A DNA stretch of 34,848 bases from Elusimicrobia bacterium HGW-Elusimicrobia-3 (GTDB lineage: Bacteria > Elusimicrobiota > Elusimicrobia > Elusimicrobiales > UBA9959), in assembly GCA_002840355.1 (NCBI GenBank), contig PHAL01000029.1, forward strand, positions 1 through 34,848, written 5' to 3'. The notes under the pieces are model-generated. The model was given only the letters and a program-made list of their open reading frames with translations, ran no database searches and was not told the DNA's origin. Shown piece by piece: positions 1 to 7,414 of the stretch. The number at the start of each line of letters is the position of its first letter. Position 1 is the first letter of the stretch. The position numbers and the translations under genes were made by a program.

Positions 1-246
1 GTGGCGGGCGGCGTGTGGGCTCGGCGGTGGGGCGGGGACCGGCCGGAAGTCCGGTGGGATGGCTTGCTGACCGGGATTCTTCTGCTGGCGTTGGGGGTTC
101 GCTTGATTCATCCGTTGCAGACATGGGCGCTGGGGCAGTCGGATGCGTACAGCCATCTGGGATTTATGATGGATGTGCTGGCGCGCGGGCAGGTGGCGAA
201 TGCGGATTATCCGCCGGCGTATGCGTGGGTGCTGGCGCTGCCGGCG
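1..246 (+). CDS. N-terminal fragment of a membrane protein (glycosyltransferase-like), fused in frame to PurH remnant
   Basis: The first ~82 codons encode a hydrophobic segment (residues ~21-36, GLLTGILLLALGVRLI) followed by a D-A-Y-S-H-L motif and Y-P-P-A-Y. This pattern resembles the first loop of multi-spanning membrane glycosyltransferases, where an Asp in the first external loop binds the lipid-linked sugar. That family assignment is a guess from pattern only. The segment has no stop before it merges in frame with a PurH C-terminus. Its codon use differs from the rest of the window: of twelve Ala codons eleven are GCG, one is GCT and none is GCC, and Asp is mostly GAT, whereas downstream genes favour GCC and GAC. 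The exact join lies around 225-250. The GTG at position 1 may not be the true start because the frame is open at the window edge. Confidence 0.45.
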
Positions 247-732
247 CCGGTGCTTTCTCCCTACGAGGTGAACCTGCGCTCGGTGGCTGGCGGCTTGCTG
301 ATAGAGTCCAGGGACAACCGGCTCTACTCGGCCGAACCGGTGTGCGCGACTAAACGCAAGCCCACGGAGGCCGAGGCGGCCGCGCTGCGGCTGGCCTGGA
401 AGACGGTGAAGTACGCCAAGACCTACGCTGTGGCGCTGGCCGAGGGCCGCTGCGTGGCGGCTATCAGCGCCTCGGAGAGCTCCACCTACGACGCGGTGCG
501 CAACGCCCTGTGGAAGATGCGCGAGAAGCGCTCCATCCTGCCGGGCGCGGGGCCGCTGGTGCTGGCGGCCGACGCCGCGCTGCCGCTGAAGACGCTGCAG
601 GCCGCCCTGGCCGGCGGCGTGACGGCCGTGATACAGCCGGGGGGCTGGCAGGACGACGAGGACTGCGCCCGGTTCTGCGACGAAAGGAATGTCGCGATGT
701 TACTGGCCGGCATCCGCCATTTCAGGCACTGA
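247..732 (+). pseudogene. purH: PurH C-terminal part (AICAR transformylase domain), partial and divergent
   Basis: From about residue 83 the frame matches the last ~155 residues of bifunctional PurH, which formylates AICAR and closes the ring to IMP in purine synthesis. Landmarks are RSVAGGLL, the K-R-K-P-T-E segment, GVTAVIQPGG and the terminal RHFRH. A full PurH is about 510 residues, so the IMP cyclohydrolase domain and most of the transformylase domain are missing here. Several usually conserved motifs are altered: K-S-N-A reads K-T-Y-A, so the Asn that contacts the substrate is Tyr, the GIGAGQMSR loop reads AAISASESST, and DAFFPF reads DAALPL. Either the real gene is broken by the upstream join, or an assembly chimera hides a complete but divergent PurH. 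Identity of the family is sure; function is doubtful. Confidence 0.7.
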
Positions 733-743
733 TCCCACATCTA

Positions 744-969
744 CAGGCATGGCCCGGCTTGCCACTCGCTCATAGAGCTGGCGCCGCTATAGGGGGCCCG
801 CCAAGGGTACGCCTTCTCCGGGTACGCTCGGCCACACCGTGGCCTCGCTCTTTCGCTTCGGTTCGGCGCTGCGCAAGCCTCACCTACGCGAGGCCCCTCC
901 GAAGGCATACCCTCGTCGGGCCTTTGCACTGCGTACTAAAATCGAGAGCGGCAAGCCGGGGCATGCCTG
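744..969. repeat. Long inverted repeat enclosing repeat copy A
   Basis: Two 24-base arms at 744-767 and 946-969 are reverse complements at 22 of 24 positions. They lie 178 bases apart and enclose the palindromic repeat at 804-912, so the whole purH-glnS spacer could fold into one long stem with internal hairpins. No reading frame of interest lies inside. It could be a small non-autonomous (MITE-like) element, but no flanking target duplication is evident by eye. The other repeat copies in the window lack these outer arms. Confidence 0.6.
804..912 (+). repeat. Intergenic palindromic repeat, copy A
   Basis: This 109-base element is nearly identical to 6881-6990. Its ends are imperfect inverted repeats: AGGGTACGCCTTC at the left, and GGGTATGCCTTC on the opposite strand at the right. 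Inside is a perfect hairpin at 830-844 (GGCCAC, loop ACC, GTGGCC) and a second GCCTC/GAGGC pairing near 878-893. Copy A differs from copy B by a few substitutions and one base of length. It lies between the purH remnant and glnS. Confidence 0.85.
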
Positions 970-1017
970 CCGCCTCTACTAGTTTATTGTGCCTGAAACT
1001 GGCGGAGGGGAAATTGT

Positions 1018-1030
1018 TATAATTAAATTT
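1018..1030 (+). promoter_or_regulatory. Probable glnS -10 box, leaderless start
   Basis: A perfect TATAAT at 1018-1023 ends seven bases before the glnS ATG at 1031. Transcription would therefore start at or next to the initiation codon. No Shine-Dalgarno sequence lies in the preceding ten bases (TAATTAAATTT), which fits a leaderless mRNA. No convincing -35 hexamer is seen at the usual 16-18 base spacing. Confidence 0.5.
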
Positions 1031-2725
1031 ATGGAAAACACGGAGATCAAGAGCAATTTTATTCGCGAGATTATCGATAAGGATATGGAGAGCGGCAGGT
1101 TCGACGGCCGGGTGCATACGCGCTTTCCCCCGGAGCCCAACGGCTACCTGCATATCGGCCACGCCACTTCCATCATCCTCAACTCCGGCATAGCGGCCGC
1201 CTACAAGGGCAAGTTCAACCTGCGCTTCGACGACACCAACCCGGCCAAGGAAGAGCAGGAGTACGTGGATTCCATCGTAGAGGACGTGCGGTGGCTGGGC
1301 GGCAATTTCGAGGACAGGCTGTTCTTCGCCTCCGACTATTTTCAGCAGATGTACGACTGGGCCATGCAGCTGGTGAAGGCCGGCAAGGCCTTCGTCTGCG
1401 ACCTGAACGCCGAACAGATCCGCGAGCACCGCGGCGCCCCGGGCACGCCCGGCAAGGACAGCCCGTTCCGCAACCGCTCCATCGAGGAGAACGTCGACCT
1501 CTTCGAGCGCATGAGGAAGGGGGAATTCCCCGACGGCAGCCGCACGCTGCGCGCCAAGATAGACATGGCGCACCCCAACATCAACATGCGCGACCCGGTG
1601 ATGTACCGCATCCTGCACGCCGAGCACCACCGCCAGGGCAATAAGTGGTGCATCTACCCGATGTACGACTGGGCCCACGGCCTGGAAGACTCCATCGAGG
1701 GCATCACCCATTCCATCTGCACGCTGGAGTTCGAGGACCACCGCCCGCTCTACGACTGGTACCTGGACCAGCTGGGCGTCTACCACCCGCAGCAGATAGA
1801 GTTCGCCCGCCGCACGCTGGGCAACACCATCACCAGCAAGCGCAAGCTGCTGGAACTGGTGAAGGAGAAGTTCGTGGAAGGCTGGGACGACCCGCGCATG
1901 CCCACGGTCTCCGGCTACCGCCGCCGCGGCTACACCGCCAGCGCCCTGCGCGCTTTCTGCGACGAGATCGGCATCACCAAGGTGCCCGGCATCTCGGATA
2001 TCTGGGTGCTGGAGAACGCCCTGCGCAACGAGCTCAATGCTTCTGCCCCGCGCGCCATGGCCGTGCTCAAGCCGCTCAAGGTGGTGCTCACTAATTACCC
2101 CGAGGGCCAGACCGAGGAGATGTGCGCCGCCAATCACCCCGAGAACCCGGAGGCCGGCACCCGCAAAGTGCCGTTCTCGCGCGAGCTTTACATCGAGCAG
2201 GGCGATTTCATGGAAACGCCGCCCAAGAAGTTCTTCCGCATGACGCCCGGCCAGGAAGTGCGCCTGCGCGCCGCCTATATCGTAAAGTGCGAGAGCGTGG
2301 TGAAGGACGCCGCCGGCAACATCACCGAGGTGCATTGTACCTACGACCCCGCCACCAGGGGCGGCGACGCGCCCGACGGCCGCAAGATCAAGGGCACCAT
2401 ACACTGGGTCTCGGCCCGGCACGCCCTGCCCGCGAAAGTGCGGCTTTACGACGCGCTGTTCACGGTGCGCAACCCTGAGGCCGTAGAAGAGGGGCACGAT
2501 TACAAGGAAAACATCAACCCCGCCTCGCTCGAGGTCATAGAGCGGGCCATGCTGGAGCCGTCGCTCGCCGCGGCTGCCCCCGGTTCGCGCTGGCAGTTCG
2601 AACGGCTGGGTTATTTCTTCGCCGACCCCAAGGATTCCGTTCCCGGCGCCCCGGTGTTCAACCGCACCGTGACGCTGAAGGACACCTGGGCCAAGATAGA
2701 ACAGAAGGCCCCCGGCGCTAAATAG
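1031..2725 (+). CDS. glnS: Glutaminyl-tRNA synthetase (GlnRS)
   Basis: This 564-residue class I synthetase charges tRNA-Gln with glutamine in the cytoplasm. The HIGH signature lies at residues 41-44 inside [13 protein letters not shown], and the KMSKS counterpart reads ITSKRKL at 267-273, the usual GlnRS form. The tRNA anticodon-binding beta-barrels fill the C-terminal half, and length fits the bacterial family. The frame is open 14 codons further upstream, but [10 protein letters not shown] is the natural start, because family alignment begins there and a TATAAT box lies directly before it. With a direct GlnRS present, the GatCAB route is not needed for Gln. nadK follows 17 bases downstream and is probably co-transcribed. 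Confidence 0.95.
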   Translation: MENTEIKSNFIREIIDKDMESGRFDGRVHTRFPPEPNGYLHIGHATSIILNSGIAAAYKGKFNLRFDDTNPAKEEQEYVDSIVEDVRWLGGNFEDRLFFASDYFQQMYDWAMQLVKAGKAFVCDLNAEQIREHRGAPGTPGKDSPFRNRSIEENVDLFERMRKGEFPDGSRTLRAKIDMAHPNINMRDPVMYRILHAEHHRQGNKWCIYPMYDWAHGLEDSIEGITHSICTLEFEDHRPLYDWYLDQLGVYHPQQIEFARRTLGNTITSKRKLLELVKEKFVEGWDDPRMPTVSGYRRRGYTASALRAFCDEIGITKVPGISDIWVLENALRNELNASAPRAMAVLKPLKVVLTNYPEGQTEEMCAANHPENPEAGTRKVPFSRELYIEQGDFMETPPKKFFRMTPGQEVRLRAAYIVKCESVVKDAAGNITEVHCTYDPATRGGDAPDGRKIKGTIHWVSARHALPAKVRLYDALFTVRNPEAVEEGHDYKENINPASLEVIERAMLEPSLAAAAPGSRWQFERLGYFFADPKDSVPGAPVFNRTVTLKDTWAKIEQKAPGAK

Positions 2726-2742
2726 CGCGGGGCGGTAAACTT

Positions 2743-3585
2743 ATGAAGCGTATCAAGAGCGTAGTTCTTTTTTACAACTCCAAGCGGCGCAAGGCCATCT
2801 CCTGCGCCGCGGCCATTGAGCGGCGCCTGCGCGCCGCCGCGGTCAGGGTGCAGAAGGTCTGCGTCAATGACCCCGCCTGCGAGATCAAGCAGGGCGACGC
2901 CGCGGTGGCTGTCGGCGGGGACGGCACCGTGCTGTACGCGGCGCGCCACGTGATCCGGCTGGGCATCCCGGTGCTGGGCATCAACGCCGGCGGGCTCGGC
3001 TTCCTGAGCGGCATGGAGCAGAAAGATTTCCTCAAGAACGCGGAGCTCTTTCTCGCCGGCAAATTCCACAGGGAGAAGCGCAGCCTGCTCTCCGTCAGCG
3101 TGCGCCGCGCCGGCCGTACCGTCTTCGGCCCGCAGCCCGCGCTCAACGACTGCGTGATGCGCAACCCGGAGGCCCGCGCCTTCCAGCTGCGCGCCTCTTT
3201 CGGCGGGCAGTTCCTGTCCGACTATTTCGGCGACGGGCTGATAGTCTCCACGCCCAGCGGCTCCACGGCCTACAGCCTGGCCGCCTCCGGCCCCATAGTG
3301 ATGCCGGACCTGGAAGTGTTCCTGCTTTCGCCCATCTGCCCTCACACCCTCACGCACCGCCCGATAGCGCTTTCGGCGGCCAAGGAACTGGAGGTCTCCG
3401 TGCGCCCCGGCAATTACGCCCCGCGGGCCCTCTCGCTGTCCATAGACGGGCAGGAGAACTTCGGCCTGGAACCGGAGGATTCCGTGCTGGTGTCCCGCTA
3501 CCCGCGGTCTTTCGAGCTGCTGGTGCCGGACAATTTCTCCTATTTCGACATCCTGCGGCGCAAATTGAGCTGGGGAGAGAGGTAG
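2743..3585 (+). CDS. nadK: NAD kinase
   Basis: This 280-residue enzyme phosphorylates NAD to NADP, the only de novo route to NADP. The GGDGT nucleotide motif is at residues 58-62, the NE/D motif reads ALND at 133-136, and the glycine-rich STPSGSTAYSLAASGP block is at 169-184. All catalytic elements are present at normal length. A GGGG stretch a short way upstream may serve as ribosome site. It sits between glnS and recN; nadK-recN adjacency is common in bacteria. Confidence 0.95.
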   Translation: MKRIKSVVLFYNSKRRKAISCAAAIERRLRAAAVRVQKVCVNDPACEIKQGDAAVAVGGDGTVLYAARHVIRLGIPVLGINAGGLGFLSGMEQKDFLKNAELFLAGKFHREKRSLLSVSVRRAGRTVFGPQPALNDCVMRNPEARAFQLRASFGGQFLSDYFGDGLIVSTPSGSTAYSLAASGPIVMPDLEVFLLSPICPHTLTHRPIALSAAKELEVSVRPGNYAPRALSLSIDGQENFGLEPEDSVLVSRYPRSFELLVPDNFSYFDILRRKLSWGER

Positions 3586-3587
3586 TC

Positions 3588-3693
3588 GGGAGGGATATCG
3601 CCCCGCCCGGCCGGGAAGAGGGAACCGTTGCGCGGTTCCCCCCCGAGGCGGGGCCCCCCTTCCCCAACGGCCGTTCGGAACGATACCCCTCCC
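3588..3693. repeat. Nested inverted repeats in the nadK-recN spacer
   Basis: Three pairings are nested around one centre. The outer arms are 3588-3600 and 3681-3693 (13 bases, one mismatch), the middle arms GCCCCGCC at 3600-3607 and GGCGGGGC at 3647-3654, and the inner perfect hairpin is GGGAACCG/CGGTTCCC at 3620-3627 and 3633-3640 with loop TTGCG. The element starts just after the nadK stop and ends before the recN ribosome site. It could be a mobile palindromic element or an mRNA-stability or attenuation structure. It lacks a terminal T-run, so an intrinsic terminator is unlikely. Confidence 0.7.
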
Positions 3694-3729
3694 TCCTTGA
3701 GAACTATAACGGAGGGGAAGAGAATTCAG

Positions 3730-5379
3730 ATGCTGAAGAAACTTTCTATTAAAAATTTCGCGGTCATCGACGCGCTGGACCTGGAACCGGGGCCGGGGCT
3801 GAACATCTTTACCGGCGAGACCGGCGCGGGCAAGTCCATCATTATCTCGGCGCTGGGCTTCCTGCTGGGCGAGCGCTCCGGCGCCGACATCCTGCGCCCC
3901 GGCGCGGCCTCCGCCGAGGTGGAGGGGGAATTCCTCGCCGATAACCTGCCGCCGGCCCTGGCCGAGCGCTGGGCGGTGAAGAGCAAGACTTTGAAAGTAC
4001 GGCGCCAAGCCGACCCCAAGGGCCGTACCCGCGCCTCCATCAACGGCGCGCCGGCGGCGCTGGCGCAGCTGTCCGAGATCGGCGGCTACCTGGTGGATTT
4101 CCACGGCCAGAACGAGCACCAGAGCCTGCTCAAGCCCGAGACCCAGCGCGACCTGCTGGACCGCTACGGCAGGCTGGAGAAAGAGGTCAGGGCCGTGGCC
4201 GAGGCCTGGGCCGCCGCCCGCGCGCTGGAGGAGAGCCTCAACGCCGTCTCCATGTCGGAGGATGAGCGCGCGCGCCTGCTGGACCTCTATAAGTTCCAGC
4301 TCTCCGAGATAGAGGCCGCAGGTTTGAAGCCTGGAGAGGAGGAGGAGCTGGAAGCCCTCTGGCCCCGCCTGAAGAACTCTGAAAAACTTTTTACGCTGTC
4401 CGGCGAGGCCCACGCCCTGGCGGACGACGCCTCCGGCGCCGCCGAGAAGGCGCTGGAGCGCCTGAAAGCCCTGGCGGCCATAGATCCCACGGCCGAGCCG
4501 CTGGTAACCAGGATGAATTCCGCGGCGATAGAGCTGCGCGACCTCACCGGCGAGCTGCGCGCCTACGGCAAGGGCGTGCACAGCGACCCCGGCGAGGTGG
4601 ACCGCGTGCTGGGCCGGCTGGAAAAATTCAAGACCCTGAAGAAGAAGTACGGCGTCGACATCCCCGCCGTGCTGGCCCGGGCCGGCGAGCTGCGGGCCAA
4701 GGCCGACGCGCTCGACGGCCTGACGCTGGACCGCTCCGAGCTGGAGCAAAAGCTGGCCGCGGCGAGGGCGAAGCTGGAGAAGCTGGCCCTGGCCCTGCAC
4801 GACCGGCGCGAAGCCGCCGCCAAAAAGCTTTCGGCGGAGATCCTGAAAGAGGCGCAGGGGCTGGGTTTCAAGGAAGTCCGCTTCGCCGTGGACGCCGCCT
4901 ACGACGAGAACGCCATCGCCTCTTTCGGCGGCGACTCGGTGGAGTACCTCTTTACGGCCAACCCCGGCTACCCGCTGCGGCCGCTGCGCTATACCGCCTC
5001 GGGCGGCGAGATGGCCCGCATCATGCTGGCGCTCAAGACCGCGCTGTCGAAGGCCGACCATATCGGCGCGCAGGTGTTCGACGAGGTGGACGCCGGCGTG
5101 GGCGCCGTCACGGGGCGGCTGGTGGGCGAGAAGCTGGCCCGCCTGGCCGCCGACAAACAGATCTTCTGCATCACGCACCTGCCGCAGGTGGCGGCTTTCG
5201 GCTCGGCGCATTTCTTCGTGGAGAAGGACGTTAAGGCCGGCGTGGCCGCGGCCGCGGTGCGGCGGCTCGACGAGCCGGCCCGCGAGCTGGAGATAGCGCG
5301 CATGCTGGGCGGCAAGAAGCAGAGCACCGACCTGGGCCTCAAGCATGCCCGCGAGCTGCTGGCCGAGTCCCGCAAGTAA
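3730..5379 (+). CDS. recN: DNA repair protein RecN
   Basis: This 549-residue SMC-like ATPase acts early in double-strand break repair. Walker A (GETGAGKS) lies at residues 29-36, followed by the family block DFHGQNEHQSLL near 121-132. A long coiled-coil middle follows, then the ABC signature SGGEMA at 424-429, Walker B VFDEVDAGVG near 449-458 and the switch segment ITHLPQVA. Length and order match the family. The frame is open upstream, but MLKKLSIKNFAV is the conserved N-terminus and a GGAGGGG lies upstream at 3711-3717, giving a start at 3730. gltX follows 33 bases downstream. Confidence 0.96.
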   Translation: MLKKLSIKNFAVIDALDLEPGPGLNIFTGETGAGKSIIISALGFLLGERSGADILRPGAASAEVEGEFLADNLPPALAERWAVKSKTLKVRRQADPKGRTRASINGAPAALAQLSEIGGYLVDFHGQNEHQSLLKPETQRDLLDRYGRLEKEVRAVAEAWAAARALEESLNAVSMSEDERARLLDLYKFQLSEIEAAGLKPGEEEELEALWPRLKNSEKLFTLSGEAHALADDASGAAEKALERLKALAAIDPTAEPLVTRMNSAAIELRDLTGELRAYGKGVHSDPGEVDRVLGRLEKFKTLKKKYGVDIPAVLARAGELRAKADALDGLTLDRSELEQKLAAARAKLEKLALALHDRREAAAKKLSAEILKEAQGLGFKEVRFAVDAAYDENAIASFGGDSVEYLFTANPGYPLRPLRYTASGGEMARIMLALKTALSKADHIGAQVFDEVDAGVGAVTGRLVGEKLARLAADKQIFCITHLPQVAAFGSAHFFVEKDVKAGVAAAAVRRLDEPARELEIARMLGGKKQSTDLGLKHARELLAESRK

Positions 5380-5412
5380 TTTCATTCAAACCCAGCCACA
5401 AGGAAACACAAC

Positions 5413-6852
5413 ATGGAAGTCAGGACCAGATTCGCCCCCAGCCCGACGGGCTACATGCATATCGGCAACCTCCGCACGGCGCTCTACGCCTACCTCTACG
5501 CCCGCAAGAACAAGGGCGTCTTCATCCTGCGCATAGAGGATACCGACCAGGCCCGCCTGGTGGGGGACAGCGTTAAGGTGATCTACGAGAGCCTGGCCGT
5601 GACCGGCCTGGAACACGACGAGGGTCCGGACAAGGGCGGCCCGGTGGGGCCTTACGTGCAGAGCGAGCGCAAGCCTATCTACCGCGAGTACGCGGACAAA
5701 CTGCTGGCCTCCGGCCAGGCCTACCGCTGCTTCTGCGAGAAGACCGAGAAGCAGGAGGAGCCCGGCGAGGAGCAGGACGGCCCGATACTGGGTTACGACG
5801 GGCGCTGTTCCAGGCTGAGCGAGGCGGAAATCCAGCAGAAGCTGTCGGCCGGCCTGCCTTTCGTCATCAGGCAGAAGATAGACCGCGAGGGCAGCACCAC
5901 GTTCAAGGATTTCGTCTACGGCGAGATCACCGTGGACCACAAGCAGCTCGACGACCAGATCCTGCTCAAGCGCGACGGCTTCCCGACTTACAATTTCGCC
6001 AACGTGGTGGACGACCATTTGATGGGCATCACGCACGTGATGCGCGGCTGCGAGTATATCTCGTCTACGCCCAAGTACCTGCTGCTCTACGGCGCCTTCG
6101 GCTGGACCGCCCCGGAGCACATACACCTGCCCCATATCATGGGCGCCAACGGCAAGAAGCTGTCCAAGCGCGAGGGCAGCGCGGCGCTGTCCGACCTGCT
6201 GAACAAGGGCTTCCTGCCCGAGGCCATCCTCAATTACATCGCGCTGCTCGGCTGGAACCCCGGCACCGAGCAGGAATTCTTCACCAAGGCCGACCTGATA
6301 GAGAAGTTTGACATAGCCCGCATCGGCAAGGCGCCGGCCATGTTCGACGAGACCAAGCTGGCCTGGCTCAACGCCCAGCACGTGAAGGCGCTGCCCCCGG
6401 AGAAGGCGCACGAGCTGTTCCTGAAATTCTATCCCGAGGCCGTCGTTAAGGGCTTCGACGCCGCCAAACTGACCGGCTACATACAGGGCAAGGTGGAGAA
6501 GCTCTCCGACATCCCGGCCATGGTGGCTTTCCTGACCCGGCTGGACGAGCAGTACTCGGCGGAGCTTTTCGTCCACGCCAAGAACAAGACCACTCTCGAG
6601 AGCAGCAAGGCGACGCTGGGTGAACTGCAGGGCATTCTTTCCGTCCTGCCGGCCTGGGATTACGCCTCCATACTCGCCGCCGTGAAAGGCTATGCCGAGG
6701 CCAAGGGCGCCAAGCTGGGCCCGGTGATGTGGCCGCTGCGCATAGCCATCTCCGGCCAGGCTGTCACGCCCACCGGCGCCGTGGAAATAGCGGAGCTGCT
6801 CGGCAAACCCGAAACCCTCCGCCGCGTCTCCCTGGCCATAGCTAAATTATAG
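5413..6852 (+). CDS. gltX: Glutamyl-tRNA synthetase (GluRS)
   Basis: This 479-residue class I synthetase attaches glutamate to tRNA-Glu. The HIGH-type motif is HIGN at residues 16-19 within PSPTGYMHIGNL, and the KMSKS motif is KLSKR at 249-253. The C-terminal ~150 residues form the anticodon-binding helical domain. An AAGGA ribosome site lies about 9 bases before ATG 5413. It closes the glnS-nadK-recN-gltX block; a 550-base non-coding region follows. Because glnS is also present, this GluRS is probably discriminating for tRNA-Glu. Confidence 0.96.
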   Translation: MEVRTRFAPSPTGYMHIGNLRTALYAYLYARKNKGVFILRIEDTDQARLVGDSVKVIYESLAVTGLEHDEGPDKGGPVGPYVQSERKPIYREYADKLLASGQAYRCFCEKTEKQEEPGEEQDGPILGYDGRCSRLSEAEIQQKLSAGLPFVIRQKIDREGSTTFKDFVYGEITVDHKQLDDQILLKRDGFPTYNFANVVDDHLMGITHVMRGCEYISSTPKYLLLYGAFGWTAPEHIHLPHIMGANGKKLSKREGSAALSDLLNKGFLPEAILNYIALLGWNPGTEQEFFTKADLIEKFDIARIGKAPAMFDETKLAWLNAQHVKALPPEKAHELFLKFYPEAVVKGFDAAKLTGYIQGKVEKLSDIPAMVAFLTRLDEQYSAELFVHAKNKTTLESSKATLGELQGILSVLPAWDYASILAAVKGYAEAKGAKLGPVMWPLRIAISGQAVTPTGAVEIAELLGKPETLRRVSLAIAKL

Positions 6853-6880
6853 CCAGGTAGGCGAACCGGGGAGGGCAGCG

Positions 6881-6990
6881 AGGGTACGCCTTCTCCGGGT
6901 ACGCTCGGCCACACCGTGGCCTCGCTCTTTCGCTTCGGCTCGGCGCTTACGCAAGCCTCACCTACGCGAGGCCCCTCCGAAGGCATACCC
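6881..6990 (+). repeat. Intergenic palindromic repeat, copy B
   Basis: This 110-base element matches 804-912 almost throughout. The perfect hairpin GGCCAC-ACC-GTGGCC is at 6907-6921, and the ends are imperfect inverted repeats. It begins about 29 bases after the gltX stop. Relative to copy A it reads CGCTTACGCAAGC where A reads CGCTGCGCAAGC. No target-site duplication is obvious. Confidence 0.85.
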
Positions 6991-7110
6991 CCGCCGCCCT
7001 TACGGTCACCATCCCAGAGGTTTACGCTGATCCTTGGCAATATTTCTGCAAAGTCTATGGCTTATAGTTTATAGACAGGGATGACGGAGGGCTGGGTTCG
7101 GAAGGCCCTC

Positions 7111-7176
7111 ACGGAGGGAGGAGCTTGCGTAAGCGCGACGACTGGGTGGAGCGAAGCGACACCGCAGTGTGAGGAG
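7111..7176 (-). repeat. Diverged relative of the palindromic repeat (copy D)
   Basis: The stretch GAGCTTGCGTAAGCGC at 7121-7136 matches the opposite strand of copy B, where GAGGCTTGCGTAAGCGC occurs. It is followed by a GAGCGAAGCGA block and a small ACAC/GTGT stem at the place of the central hairpin. Similarity is partial, so this is either an old copy or a related family. Confidence 0.4.
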
Positions 7177-7200
7177 GGAACGTTCGTGTGCGCGACGCCA

Positions 7201-7292
7201 CGCATAAACCGCATAGCGGTTTTGCGCGGCCCCGCCTCGGCGATTTTCTCTGAAAAATCGCCTCCGGCCTTGCGGACCGGCACAGCCGGTCC
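7201..7292. repeat. Array of three consecutive hairpins
   Basis: Hairpin 1 at 7201-7226 pairs CGCATAAACCGC with GCGGTTTTGCG (11 pairs, one bulged T, loop ATA). Hairpin 2 at 7239-7262 pairs GGCGATTTT with AAAATCGCC. Hairpin 3 at 7274-7292 pairs GGACCGGC with GCCGGTCC, loop ACA. They are spaced about 12 bases apart. They could be parts of a structured RNA, remnants of palindromic elements, or protein-binding sites. None is followed by a T-run. Confidence 0.65.
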
Positions 7293-7392
7293 TCACGTGC
7301 CTGACGGGCCCAGACCTCCGGCAGCCCACTGGCATCCTGTAACAAATTTTCTACATCTTTGTATCAAATCCAACATTGGGGAGTGGTAGAAT

Positions 7393-7414
7393 TTTCATAG
7401 CGACTACTATGAAA
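7393..7414. promoter_or_regulatory. Inverted repeat spanning the start codon of the GYF-domain gene
   Basis: TTTCATAG at 7393-7400 and CTATGAAA at 7407-7414 are perfect reverse complements separated by six bases. The right arm contains the ATG at 7409. A possible -10 box, TAGAAT, lies at 7387-7392, so the dyad would sit at the transcription start. It could be an operator or an RNA hairpin that hides the start codon. No Shine-Dalgarno sequence is present. Confidence 0.5.

Larger units (their letters stand above)
6853..7408. other. Non-coding region between gltX and the GYF-domain gene
   Basis: About 550 bases without a credible gene. It holds repeat copy B (6881-6990), a diverged relative of the same repeat (7111-7176), a run of three hairpins (7201-7292), and an AT-richer stretch (7340-7408) that probably carries the promoter of the next gene. 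Short open frames here are explained by the palindromic repeats and have no ribosome sites. No tRNA fold is seen. Confidence 0.7.

Noticed and set aside
741-929. Short peptides encoded in the palindromic repeats (also near 6690-7040)
   Set aside because: The same peptide appears at both repeat copies because the DNA repeat is the same. No ribosome site and no independent conservation.
744-969. Insertion sequence with transposase
   Set aside because: The inverted arms are only ~226 bases apart end to end and no transposase reading frame lies within or nearby.
2611-5385. A 924-codon open frame on the - strand opposite nadK and recN
   Set aside because: It runs through both genes and the palindromic spacer. 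Composition is typical of a shadow frame.
6853-7408. Possible tRNA or small structured RNA gene
   Set aside because: No cloverleaf or CCA end was seen. The hairpins are listed as repeats since no RNA class is recognised.
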